In this document: piece after piece, positions 33,253-41,636 of the stretch
Numbering within the stretch: the first letter of the stretch is position 1
How the letters are laid out: the number at the start of each line of letters is the position of its first letter
Assembly (NCBI RefSeq): GCF_001667735.1
Contig: NZ_LZJN01000204.1
Span: forward strand, 62,001 to 126,000
Reading direction: 5' to 3'
Source: Mycobacterium sp. E183
GTDB taxonomy: Bacteria > Actinomycetota > Actinomycetes > Mycobacteriales > Mycobacteriaceae
DNA: 64,000 nucleotides
Program-made: the position numbers and the translations under genes
Notes under the pieces: generated by a model
Databases searched by the model: none
Told to the model about the DNA's origin: nothing
The model's input: the letters and a program-made list of their open reading frames with translations, nothing else

Positions 33253-34631
33253 TAGTACAGATCCAGCAGAGCGTTCTCGACCACTTCCGGCAGCCCGGGA
33301 TGAATCCAGTACTGCCCGCGGGCCATCTGCGGGGCGGTCAGCCCGAAGCTCATCGCCTGGATCAGCGGCTGGATGATCGATGACGCCTGGGGACCCATGA
33401 TGTGCGCGCCCAGCAGCCGCCCGGTTCTTCGCTCGGCGATTAGCTTGACAATCCCGGTGGTGTCCTCCATGGCCCAACCGTAGGCGACGTCACCGTAGTC
33501 GTGTATAGCGACGGATACGTCGAATCCCTTTGCCATTGCCTGATTTTCGGTCAGGCCGACGGCCGCCAGCTGGGGATCGGTGAATACCGCCGACGGCACG
33601 TAGCGGTGATCCGTGGTGACCATCGCATCGGTGTCGTCCCAGTCGCGGAGGATGTTGTGCCCCGCGACACGGGCCTCGTGATTGGCGACGTGCTTGAGCT
33701 GGTACGGCGAGGAGACATCGCCGAGAGCGAAAACCCCACGGGCGGAGGTGCGTTGGTATTCGTCGACCACCACCCGGCCATTCTCGACGTCGACGCCGGC
33801 CTGTTCGGCATCCAGCAGGTCGGCGTTGGGCACGCGCCCGGTCGCGACCAGGAGCAGGTCCGCGTTAAGGGTCGATCCGTCGTCCAGTTGCAGGGCGACG
33901 CCGGAATCGTGGCTGGTGCCGCCCACGACGTTGCGGTGGGTGCGAAGTTCCCATTTGGCCGCCGCGATGCGGGTGAAGCGTTTGCAGAGGGTGTCGTCAC
34001 AGTGTCGAAGCATCGAGCTGCCGCGGATGACCAACGTCACGCGCACGCCGAGGGCGGAGAAGACATGCGCGAATTCCGCTGCCACGAAGCCACTCCCGAC
34101 GATCACCAGGTGTTCGGGCAACTCCGGGATCCGCATGATCGTGTCGCTGGTGTGGTAGGCGACGCCGCAGTCGAGGATCGCCGGCGGGATGACCGGCCGC
34201 GACCCCGCCGCGATCACCACCTGGTCGGCGGTGAACTCCTCACCGGCGTCGGTGCGCAACAGGTAGCGTCCGTCGGGCTGGACCGGCCCGAATCGGGCGT
34301 GCCGGCTGTACAAGTCGACGTTGGGCGACGCGCGGCGATAGTCTTCCCCGCTCATCGAGATCGGATCGATGCGCCCGAAGATGCGCGAGACGATGTCGTC
34401 CCAGCGCACCCGGTCGACGTGCGCGTCGACCCCGTAGCGCGCGGCGTCCCGGATCGTCGTGGCGACCTCGGCGGCGTAGACGAACATCTTGGTCGGGATG
34501 CAGCCGACGTTGAGGCAGGTGCCGCCGAACGTGCCGTGCTCGCAGAGCGCAACTCGTTTACCGTTGAAGCGATCGTCGAGAAGGCTGTTGCCCGAGCCGC
34601 TTCCGATGATCGCGATGTCGTAGGTCTCCAC
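33252..34631 (-). CDS. mtr: Mycothione reductase
   Basis: NADPH-dependent flavoprotein that reduces mycothiol disulfide, the actinomycete counterpart of glutathione reductase. The FAD-binding GSGSGNS is near residue 11, the redox-active pair is in GGTCLNVGCIPTK (about residues 36-48), the NADPH-binding IVGSGFVAAEF lies mid-protein, and the catalytic HPGLPE motif is near the C-terminus. The 459-residue length equals M. tuberculosis Mtr (Rv2855). GTG 34631 lies 4 nt after the upstream hydrolase stop, so the two genes form an operon. Confidence 0.96.
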   Translation of the reverse strand: METYDIAIIGSGSGNSLLDDRFNGKRVALCEHGTFGGTCLNVGCIPTKMFVYAAEVATTIRDAARYGVDAHVDRVRWDDIVSRIFGRIDPISMSGEDYRRASPNVDLYSRHARFGPVQPDGRYLLRTDAGEEFTADQVVIAAGSRPVIPPAILDCGVAYHTSDTIMRIPELPEHLVIVGSGFVAAEFAHVFSALGVRVTLVIRGSSMLRHCDDTLCKRFTRIAAAKWELRTHRNVVGGTSHDSGVALQLDDGSTLNADLLLVATGRVPNADLLDAEQAGVDVENGRVVVDEYQRTSARGVFALGDVSSPYQLKHVANHEARVAGHNILRDWDDTDAMVTTDHRYVPSAVFTDPQLAAVGLTENQAMAKGFDVSVAIHDYGDVAYGWAMEDTTGIVKLIAERRTGRLLGAHIMGPQASSIIQPLIQAMSFGLTAPQMARGQYWIHPGLPEVVENALLDLY

Positions 34632-34635
34632 CCCG

Positions 34636-35646
34636 TCACCCCTTCTTCGAAGACGTGCGGTCGGCGTTGAGGTAGTGGTCCAGCCAGCGGTCGAGCTGGC
34701 GATAGGCCGCCTGCCGCGGCTGCGGCAGCGACAGGAAAACGTCGTGTTTGGCGTCGTCGATCGGAACGATGGTGCTGTGGTTCCCGATGCAGCCGGCCCG
34801 TCGGGCGATCTGGGTGACGTCGAGAACCGCATCGCCGCGTTGCATGGACGCCGCGTCGCTGGTTTCTCGCACAGTGTGATCCGAACGCAGGATCAGGTTG
34901 GGCACCCCGACGTCCAGTCCGCGGTGCAGCCGGGCGTGGCCGCGGCGAATGGCGTGCAGCCAGCCGAGGGTGATGGGGAAGCCGCCCACCGGTTTCCACT
35001 GCAGGTTGTAGTCGAACTCGCCGTGGTAGTCGCGGTGCAGCGTGGTGCCGTAGCCGCCCTCGGTCGGCGTCCGGACCACCCCCTTGGACCGAACCCGGGA
35101 CAGGCCCGCGATCAGCGTCGAGGTCACGGAGTGGCGCAGGACCGCCGGGCCGTGCAGATCCAGGAACGGGCTGTTGAGCACCAAACCCCCGATGCCGGCG
35201 TGCGCCGCCGCATCGCGCCGGCGAAGCCGGTCCAGCCACAACGACACGATGAGCCCGCCGGAGGAATGGCCGTACACCAGGACCTTGGCGGGCCGGTCTT
35301 GGTCGCGAATGGCCGCCAGCGCGTGTTCCAGCTCGGCGTCGTAGTCGTCGAGGTTGGTGATGAAGTGGGGCGTCTGACCGTCGCGGCGTGAACGGCCGCA
35401 CTTCTGGAGGTCCAGCGCGTAGAAGGCGAAGCCGCGATCGGCGAAGTGATCGGCCAGCGCGGTGTTGAAGAAGTAGTCGGTGTAGCCGTGCACGGCGAGC
35501 ACCGCGTGGCCGGTCCCCGAGGGGCCGGTGGGCTCGCCGCGCCGGATCAGCGTCGCGACGATCTCGCCCTCGCCGACCGGGTCGGGCCCGAGGGGGATGG
35601 TGCGCTGCCAATAACCGGGCAGGACGTCGGGCACCCAGCCAGTCAC
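34636..35646 (-). CDS. Alpha/beta hydrolase, serine aminopeptidase S33/lysophospholipase-like (Rv2854 type)
   Basis: A 336-residue hydrolase. The nucleophile elbow is GHSSG (S128), the oxyanion-loop HGYTD lies near residue 53, and a C-terminal DDAKHDVF segment supplies the His. It resembles monoacylglycerol lipase/lysophospholipase-type enzymes; the substrate is unknown. GTG 35646 is preceded at 6 nt by a -10 box. It forms an operon with mtr. The PE_PGRS gene recalled next to the M. tuberculosis homologue is absent. Confidence 0.85.
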   Translation of the reverse strand: MTGWVPDVLPGYWQRTIPLGPDPVGEGEIVATLIRRGEPTGPSGTGHAVLAVHGYTDYFFNTALADHFADRGFAFYALDLQKCGRSRRDGQTPHFITNLDDYDAELEHALAAIRDQDRPAKVLVYGHSSGGLIVSLWLDRLRRRDAAAHAGIGGLVLNSPFLDLHGPAVLRHSVTSTLIAGLSRVRSKGVVRTPTEGGYGTTLHRDYHGEFDYNLQWKPVGGFPITLGWLHAIRRGHARLHRGLDVGVPNLILRSDHTVRETSDAASMQRGDAVLDVTQIARRAGCIGNHSTIVPIDDAKHDVFLSLPQPRQAAYRQLDRWLDHYLNADRTSSKKG

Positions 35647-35652
35647 GAGGCC

Positions 35653-35658
35653 AGCTTA
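35653..35658 (-). promoter_or_regulatory. -10 box TAAGCT for a predicted leaderless hydrolase-mtr mRNA
   Basis: On the minus strand TAAGCT ends 6 nt before GTG 35646. There is no Shine-Dalgarno sequence between. Confidence 0.5.
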
Positions 35659-35714
35659 GAGGTTTTGCTGGTCGCCGGGAGCCGCACGCCGTTCGCGCCC
35701 GGTTGTCCTCGGGA

Positions 35715-35720
35715 TAGCCT
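35715..35720 (+). promoter_or_regulatory. -10 box TAGCCT for the mqo operon
   Basis: TAGCCT (TANNNT) lies 36 nt before the mqo TTG start. The short leader contains an AGGAG-type ribosome binding site, unlike the leaderless genes in this window. Confidence 0.4.
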
Positions 35721-35756
35721 GGGGACCGGCGCAGTCGAGGGAAGGACCAGGAGCAG

Positions 35757-37259
35757 TTGTCGTCGCTAGCCCGAACCGCACGGACTGACGTCGTGCTGGT
35801 GGGCGCGGGCATCATGAGCGCGACGCTCGGTGCGTTGCTGCGCCGGCTGCAGCCGGACTGGTCGATGACCATTGTCGAACGGCTGGACGCCGTCGCCGCG
35901 GAGAGCAGCAGTCCCTGGAACAACGCCGGCACGGGGCACTCGGCGCTGTGCGAGCTCAACTACACGCCGCAAAATCCCGATGGCTCGATCGACATCACCA
36001 AAGCGGTGCGGATCAACGAGCAGTTCCAGGTGACCCGGCAATTCTGGGCCTACGCCGTAGAAAACGGGATCCTGACCGATACCGGCTTCTGCAACCCGAT
36101 CCCTCACGTGAGTTTCGTGCGCGGGGCGCAGCGCGTCGAGTTCTTACGCCGTCGGCAACGGGCGTTGGCTGCCAACCCGCTGTTCGCGGGCACCGAATTC
36201 ATCGACGACGCCGACGAGTTCGCCCGCCGGCTGCCGTTCATGGCCGCCAAGCGCGGCTTCGCCGAACCGACCGCGCTCAACTGGGCCCCCCACGGCACCG
36301 ACGTCGACTTCGGCGCGCTGGCCCGCCAGCTCATCGGCTACTGCGTGCAGGACGGGGCGAGCGCGCTGTTCGGCCACGAGGTCCGCGATCTGACCCGGCA
36401 ATCGGACGGCAGCTGGACGCTGCTGGTTCGCAATCGCCGCACCGGCGAAAAGCACCGGCTGAACGCCAAATTCGTCTTCGTCGGCGCCGGTGGCGACACG
36501 CTGCCGTTGCTGCAGAAGTCCGGCATCAAGGAGGTCAGGGGCTTCGCCGGGTTCCCGATCGGCGGCCGGTTCCTGCGCACCGACAATCCGGCGCTCACCG
36601 CCGCCCACCGGGCCAAGGTGTACGGGGTTCCGGCGCCGGGGGCCCCACCGCTCGGCGCGCTGCACCTGGACCTGCGGTTCGTCAACGGGAAGTCATGGTT
36701 GGTGTTCGGGCCGTACGCGGGGTGGTCACCGAAGTTCTTGAAACACGGCCGCCTGTCCGACCTGCCGCGCTCGGTGAAACCGGACAACGCTCTGTCCATG
36801 CTCGGGGTCGGCCTCACCCAGCTGACGCTGGTCAACTACCTGCTCGGCCAACTGCGGCTGTCCGAACCCGACCGCATCGCCACCCTGCGCGAATTCGCTG
36901 CCAGCGCAGTCGATTCCGACTGGGAGCTGACGGTCGCCGGTCAGCGGGTACAAGTGATCCGGCGGGACAGACGCAAGGGGGGCGTGCTGGACTTCAGCAC
37001 CACCGTGCTGGCCGCCGCCGACGGCAGCATCGCGGGACTGCTGGGAGGTTCGCCTGGGGCGTCGACGGCCGTGTCCGCCATGCTCGAGGTGCTCGCGCGG
37101 TGCTTCGCCGGCCGCTACGGCTCCTGGCTGCCGAGGCTCAAGGAGATGGTGCCGTCGCTGGGCGTCGAGCTTTCCCGCGAGCCGGCGTTGTACGACGAGG
37201 TGTGGTGCTGGAGCACCGAGGTGCTGCGGTTGAGGTCCGATTCGGGGGTCCGGTCATGA
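35757..37259 (+). CDS. mqo: Malate:quinone oxidoreductase
   Basis: Membrane-associated FAD enzyme that oxidises malate to oxaloacetate and reduces quinone. The FAD-binding GAGIMSATLG is near residue 18, and SPWNNAGTGHSALCELNYTP is highly conserved in Mqo. It has 500 residues. Start is TTG 35757, supported by GGACCAGGAGCA directly upstream. Its stop overlaps the acetyltransferase ATG, so it heads the operon that continues into corrin genes. Confidence 0.95.
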   Translation: MSSLARTARTDVVLVGAGIMSATLGALLRRLQPDWSMTIVERLDAVAAESSSPWNNAGTGHSALCELNYTPQNPDGSIDITKAVRINEQFQVTRQFWAYAVENGILTDTGFCNPIPHVSFVRGAQRVEFLRRRQRALAANPLFAGTEFIDDADEFARRLPFMAAKRGFAEPTALNWAPHGTDVDFGALARQLIGYCVQDGASALFGHEVRDLTRQSDGSWTLLVRNRRTGEKHRLNAKFVFVGAGGDTLPLLQKSGIKEVRGFAGFPIGGRFLRTDNPALTAAHRAKVYGVPAPGAPPLGALHLDLRFVNGKSWLVFGPYAGWSPKFLKHGRLSDLPRSVKPDNALSMLGVGLTQLTLVNYLLGQLRLSEPDRIATLREFAASAVDSDWELTVAGQRVQVIRRDRRKGGVLDFSTTVLAAADGSIAGLLGGSPGASTAVSAMLEVLARCFAGRYGSWLPRLKEMVPSLGVELSREPALYDEVWCWSTEVLRLRSDSGVRS

Positions 37260-37783
37260 GTGAAGCGTTGCGTCGGTCCTGGGCCAAAGACCTTGGCGCC
37301 CGTACCCTTTACGAGCTGCTGAAGCTGCGAGTCGAGGTGTTCGTGGTGGAGCAGGCCTGCCCGTACCCGGAGCTGGACGGGCGCGACCTGCTCGCCGAAA
37401 CCCGGCACTTCTGGCTGGAGACCCCCGAGGGCGAGGTGATCTGCACGCTGCGGTTGATGGAGGAACATGCCGGCGGCCAGAAGTCGTTCCGGATCGGCCG
37501 GTTGTGCACCAAACGCAGCGCGCGCGGGCAGGGCCACACCACCCGGCTGCTGCGCGCCGCCCTGGCCGAGGTGGGCGACTACCCGTGCCGGATCGACGCG
37601 CAGACATACCTGGCCGACATGTACGCCCAACACGGATTCGTCCGCGCGGGTGAGGATTTCGTCGACGACGGCATTCCCCACGTGCCGATGCTCAAGCCTT
37701 CGCGACCAGCTCCGCCCCAGGCGGACATCCCGCCCGCGACGTCGTCGGGCGGGCCCGGCTCGGGCCTCACGGAGCTAGCGTGA
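37256..37783 (+). CDS. ElaA-type GNAT acetyltransferase (Rv2851c type)
   Basis: A 175-residue acetyltransferase. The ElaA-like N-terminus LYELLKLRVEVFVVEQ and the acetyl-CoA loop RGQGHTTRLL are clear. The C-terminal 20-odd residues are proline-rich and variable. It overlaps mqo (ATGA) and the following chelatase gene (GTGA). The substrate is unknown. Confidence 0.87.
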   Translation: MSEALRRSWAKDLGARTLYELLKLRVEVFVVEQACPYPELDGRDLLAETRHFWLETPEGEVICTLRLMEEHAGGQKSFRIGRLCTKRSARGQGHTTRLLRAALAEVGDYPCRIDAQTYLADMYAQHGFVRAGEDFVDDGIPHVPMLKPSRPAPPQADIPPATSSGGPGSGLTELA

Positions 37784-39615
37784 AGCCGTATCCGTTCAGC
37801 GCGATCGTCGGGCACGAGCAGCTGCGCCTCGCGCTGCTGCTGTGCGCCGTGCGCCCGGAGATCGGCGGTGCGCTGATCCGGGGCGAGAAGGGCACGGCGA
37901 AGTCGACGGCCGTGCGTGGCCTGGCCGCGCTGCTGTCGGCCGCGACCAACGGCGACGGGGCCGGCCTCGTCGAAATGCCCCTCGGCGCAACCGAAGACCG
38001 GGTGGTCGGCTCGCTGGACCTGCAGCGGGTGCTGCGCGACGGCGAGCACGCATTTTCACCGGGGCTGCTGGCTCGCGCGCACGGCGGCGTGCTCTACGTC
38101 GACGAGGTCAACCTGCTCCACGACCATCTGGTGGACGTGCTGCTCGACGCCGCGGCGATGGGCCGGGTGCACATCGAACGCGACGGCATCTCCCATTCGC
38201 ACGAGGCCCGGTTCGTGCTCATCGGCACCATGAACCCGGAGGAGGGCGAACTGCGTCCGCAGCTGCTGGACCGGTTCGGTCTCACCGTCGACGTGCACGC
38301 GTCGCGCGATGTCGACGTCCGCGTGGAGGTGGTCCGGCAGCGCATGGCCTACGAGGCGGACCCCGACGCGTTCGTCGAGCGATACGCCGACGCCGAGGCG
38401 GAACTGGCCCGGCGCATCGCGGACGCGCGCGCGCTGGTCGGCGAGGTGGTGCTGCCGGACAACGAATTACGGCGCATCGCAGCGGTGTGCGCCGCGTTCG
38501 ACGTCGACGGGATGCGCGCCGATCTGGTGGTGGCCCGCACCGCCGCCGCACACGCCGCGTGGCGGGGAGCCAAGGCCGTCGAGGAGCAGGACGTCCGGGT
38601 GGCCGCCGAGCTGGCGTTGCCGCATCGGCGCCGCCGCGACCCGTTCGACGATCCGGGCATCGACCGCGACCAGCTCGATCAGGCGCTGGCGCAAGCCGGT
38701 GACGATGAGCCCGAGCCGGACCCCGACCCGCCGGGCGGCGGGCAGTCCGCGGAAGGCGCTGCGGAGCAACCAAATTCATCGGCGGCCCAGAAGCCGCAAC
38801 CGCCGCGCCCCAGCGCGCCGCCGTCGAAAACCTTTCGCGCCCGGGCGTTGACGGTGCCCGGGGTTGGCGACGGCGCGCCCGGGCGCCGGTCGCGGGCGCG
38901 CAACGCCACCGGCAGCGTGATCGCGGCCGCCGACGGCGGCGACACGAACTCCGGCGCGCACGGCCTACACCTCTTCGCCACCCTGCTCTCGGCCGCCGAG
39001 CGGGCCGGCGCCGGGCCGTTGCGCCCGGGCCCGGACGACGTGCGACGGGCGATCCGCGAGGGGCGCGAAGGCAACCTGGTCATCTTCGTCGTGGACGCCT
39101 CGGGTTCGATGGCGGCGCGCGACCGCATGGCCGCGGTCAGCGGGGCGACGTTGTCGCTGCTGCGCGATGCCTACCAGCGCCGCGACAAGGTCGCCGTGAT
39201 CACGTTTCGCCAGCACGAGGCGCGGCTGCTGCTGCCGCCCACCTCGTCGGCGCACATCGCCGGCCGGCGGCTGGCCCGATTCGACACCGGCGGCAAGACC
39301 CCGTTGGCCGAAGGCCTGCTCGCGGCGCGCGAATTGATCGTTCGGGAGAAGGCGCGTGATCGGGCCCGGCGGTCCCTGGTGGTGGTGCTCACGGACGGCC
39401 GGGCCACGGCCGGACCGGACCCGTTGGGCCGCAGCCGGGCGGCGGCCGCCCGCCTGGTGGCCGAGGGCGCCGCCGCGGTGGTCGTGGACTGCGAAACGTC
39501 TTATGTGCGACTGGGCTTGGCCGAGCGGCTGGCCCGCCAGCTGGGCGCGCCGGCCGTGCGCCTCGAACAGCTGCACGCGGACTCCCTGACGCGCGCCGTG
39601 CGAAACGCGGCCTGA
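37780..39615 (+). CDS. ChlI/ChlD fusion, metal-chelatase AAA+ and VWA subunit (Rv2850c type)
   Basis: A 611-residue two-part protein. The N-terminal AAA+ module has Walker A GEKGTAKST near residues 28-36 and Walker B VLYVDEVN. A proline-rich acidic linker spans about 305-360. The C-terminal VWA module has the MIDAS motif DASGSM. Such fusions power CobN-type cobalt insertion into hydrogenobyrinic diamide or resemble magnesium-chelatase motor subunits. The neighbours cobO and cobB favour the cobalt role. The large CobN subunit is not in this window. Confidence 0.85.
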   Translation: MKPYPFSAIVGHEQLRLALLLCAVRPEIGGALIRGEKGTAKSTAVRGLAALLSAATNGDGAGLVEMPLGATEDRVVGSLDLQRVLRDGEHAFSPGLLARAHGGVLYVDEVNLLHDHLVDVLLDAAAMGRVHIERDGISHSHEARFVLIGTMNPEEGELRPQLLDRFGLTVDVHASRDVDVRVEVVRQRMAYEADPDAFVERYADAEAELARRIADARALVGEVVLPDNELRRIAAVCAAFDVDGMRADLVVARTAAAHAAWRGAKAVEEQDVRVAAELALPHRRRRDPFDDPGIDRDQLDQALAQAGDDEPEPDPDPPGGGQSAEGAAEQPNSSAAQKPQPPRPSAPPSKTFRARALTVPGVGDGAPGRRSRARNATGSVIAAADGGDTNSGAHGLHLFATLLSAAERAGAGPLRPGPDDVRRAIREGREGNLVIFVVDASGSMAARDRMAAVSGATLSLLRDAYQRRDKVAVITFRQHEARLLLPPTSSAHIAGRRLARFDTGGKTPLAEGLLAARELIVREKARDRARRSLVVVLTDGRATAGPDPLGRSRAAAARLVAEGAAAVVVDCETSYVRLGLAERLARQLGAPAVRLEQLHADSLTRAVRNAA

Positions 39616-39630
39616 GAAAGGTAACCGCTG

Positions 39631-40245
39631 ATGCCACAAGGCCGACCGGTCCAGGTGCCCGACGACGGGCTGAGCACCAGGGCCCGGCGCAACACCCCGG
39701 TCTTGGCGGTGCACACCGGCCCGGGCAAGGGCAAGTCGACCGCGGCGTTCGGAATGGCGTTGCGCGCGTGGAACGCCGGGCTCTCCGTGGCCGTGTTCCA
39801 GTTCGTCAAGAGCGCCAAGTGGAAGGTGGGCGAGGAGGCCGCGTTCGCCCAACTCGGTCAGGTGCACCAGCAGCACAACGTCGGTGGGCCCGTCGAATGG
39901 CACAAGATGGGCGCGGGGTGGTCGTGGTCCCGCAAGGCGGGCAGCGAGCTCGATCACGCGGCGGCCGCCGCCGACGGGTGGGCGGAGATCGCGCGCCGCC
40001 TCGCCGGGCAGCGCCACGACTTCTACGTGCTGGACGAGTTCACCTACCCGCTGAAATGGGGCTGGGTGGACGTCGACGAGGTGGTGGACACGCTGCTGGC
40101 GCGCCCCGGCCATCAGCACGTCGTCATCACCGGTCGCGATGCCCCGGAGCGGTTGATCGAGGCCGCCGACCTCGTCACCGAGATGACCAAGGTCAAGCAC
40201 CCGATGGACGCGGGGCGCAAGGGGCAGAAGGGCGTCGAGTGGTGA
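39631..40245 (+). CDS. cobO: Cob(I)yrinic acid a,c-diamide adenosyltransferase
   Basis: Transfers the adenosyl group to the corrinoid cobalt (CobA/CobO family). The 204-residue protein has the family P-loop GPGKGKSTAAFG near residues 31-42, the VFQFVKS strand, and EFTYPLKWGW with VVITGRDAP later. AGAAAGG lies upstream of the ATG. Its stop overlaps the start of cobB. Confidence 0.94.
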   Translation: MPQGRPVQVPDDGLSTRARRNTPVLAVHTGPGKGKSTAAFGMALRAWNAGLSVAVFQFVKSAKWKVGEEAAFAQLGQVHQQHNVGGPVEWHKMGAGWSWSRKAGSELDHAAAAADGWAEIARRLAGQRHDFYVLDEFTYPLKWGWVDVDEVVDTLLARPGHQHVVITGRDAPERLIEAADLVTEMTKVKHPMDAGRKGQKGVEW

Positions 40246-41627
40246 GTGTCCCCGCCGTCGTCGTCGCCGCTCCGGCGTCGGGCAGCGGAAAGACAACGGT
40301 CGCAACGGGTTTGATCGGCGCCCTGCGGCGCGCGGGTCATGTCGTGGCGCCGTTCAAGGTCGGCCCCGACTTCATCGACCCCGGCTATCACGGCCTGGCC
40401 GCCGGACGTCCCGGCCGCAACCTGGACCCGGTGCTCGTCGGCGAGAACCTCGTCGGCGCGCTGTACGCGCACGGCGCGGGCGGCGCGGACATCGCGGTTA
40501 TCGAGGGGGTGATGGGGCTCTTCGACGGGCGGATCGGCCCGGTCTCGACCGGCCCCGCCGAGGGTTCCACCGCGCACGTGGCCGGCCTGTTGGGCGCGCC
40601 GGTGATCCTGGTCGTCGACGCCCGCGGGCAGAGCCACAGCATCGCGGCACTGCTGCACGGGTTTTCGACCTTCGATGTCGCGACGCGGGTCCGCGGCGTG
40701 ATCCTCAACCGGGTCGGTTCGGCCCGGCACGAACACGTGCTACGGCAGGCCTGCGAGCAGACCGGCGTCGCGGTGCTGGGGGCCATCCCGCGGGCCGCCG
40801 AATTGGAGCTGCCCACAAGGTATCTGGGCCTCGTCACCGCGGTGGAGTACGGGCGGCGTGCGCGGCTTGCGGTCGAGGCGATGACCGACCTGGTCGCGCG
40901 CCACGTCGACCTGGCGGCCGTGGCGGCGGTCGCCGCCGGCCGCGGGGCTTCGGCGTGGGACCCGGCGACGGCGGTGGGGGAGGCACCCGGCGGGCGCGCC
41001 ACCGTGGCGATGGCCGCGGGGAAGGCGTTCACCTTCGCCTACGCCGAGCACGCCGAGCTGCTTTCCGCCGCCGGCGCCGACGTGGCCGAATTCGATCCGC
41101 TCGCTGACCCATTGCCCGACGGCACCGACGCGGTGGTGCTGCCCGGCGGCTTCCCGGAACAGTTCACCGCCGAACTCTCGGCCAACGAGGTGGTGCGCCG
41201 CCAGATCAACGAGCTGGCCGCCGCGGGCGCGCCGATCCACGCCGAATGCGCCGGCCTGATCTACCTGGCCAGCGAACTCGACGGCCATCCGATGTGCGGC
41301 GTGCTGGCGGGGTCGGCGCGGTTCACCCCGCACCTGACGCTGGCCTATCGCGACGCCGTCGCGGTGGCCGACTCGCCGCTCTACGCCGCCGGACAGCGGG
41401 CGGTTGGGCACGAATTTCACCGCACCGCAGTCACTTTCAGCGACAGCTACCAGCCGGCGTGGGTGTACCGGGGCAACGACGTGGACGCCGTGCGCGACGG
41501 CGTCGTGCACGCCGGCGTGCACGCGTCGTACCTGCACACCCATCCGGCCGCGGCGCCGCAAGCCGTCGCGCGATTCGTCGCGCACGCGGCCGCCCGCCGC
41601 GCCGGGCCCAAAAACAACAGCCACTAG
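40242..41627 (+). CDS. cobB: Cobyrinic/hydrogenobyrinic acid a,c-diamide synthase
   Basis: ATP- and glutamine-dependent amidation of the corrin a and c side chains. The 461-residue protein has an N-terminal ATPase domain (PASGSGKTTVATG, FKVGPDFIDPGYH) and a C-terminal amidotransferase with HAECAGLIYL as nucleophile region. I chose GTG 40242, overlapping the cobO stop; another GTG lies one codon earlier. The gene's TAG stop doubles as part of a -10 box for cysG. Confidence 0.94.
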   Translation: MSVPAVVVAAPASGSGKTTVATGLIGALRRAGHVVAPFKVGPDFIDPGYHGLAAGRPGRNLDPVLVGENLVGALYAHGAGGADIAVIEGVMGLFDGRIGPVSTGPAEGSTAHVAGLLGAPVILVVDARGQSHSIAALLHGFSTFDVATRVRGVILNRVGSARHEHVLRQACEQTGVAVLGAIPRAAELELPTRYLGLVTAVEYGRRARLAVEAMTDLVARHVDLAAVAAVAAGRGASAWDPATAVGEAPGGRATVAMAAGKAFTFAYAEHAELLSAAGADVAEFDPLADPLPDGTDAVVLPGGFPEQFTAELSANEVVRRQINELAAAGAPIHAECAGLIYLASELDGHPMCGVLAGSARFTPHLTLAYRDAVAVADSPLYAAGQRAVGHEFHRTAVTFSDSYQPAWVYRGNDVDAVRDGVVHAGVHASYLHTHPAAAPQAVARFVAHAAARRAGPKNNSH

Positions 41628-41630
41628 GCT
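41625..41630 (+). promoter_or_regulatory. -10 box TAGGCT overlapping the cobB stop codon
   Basis: TAGGCT (TANNNT) begins with the TAG stop of cobB and ends 6 nt before the cysG GTG. A leaderless cysG transcript inside the operon is inferred. Confidence 0.45.
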
Positions 41631-41636
41631 TGCCCG

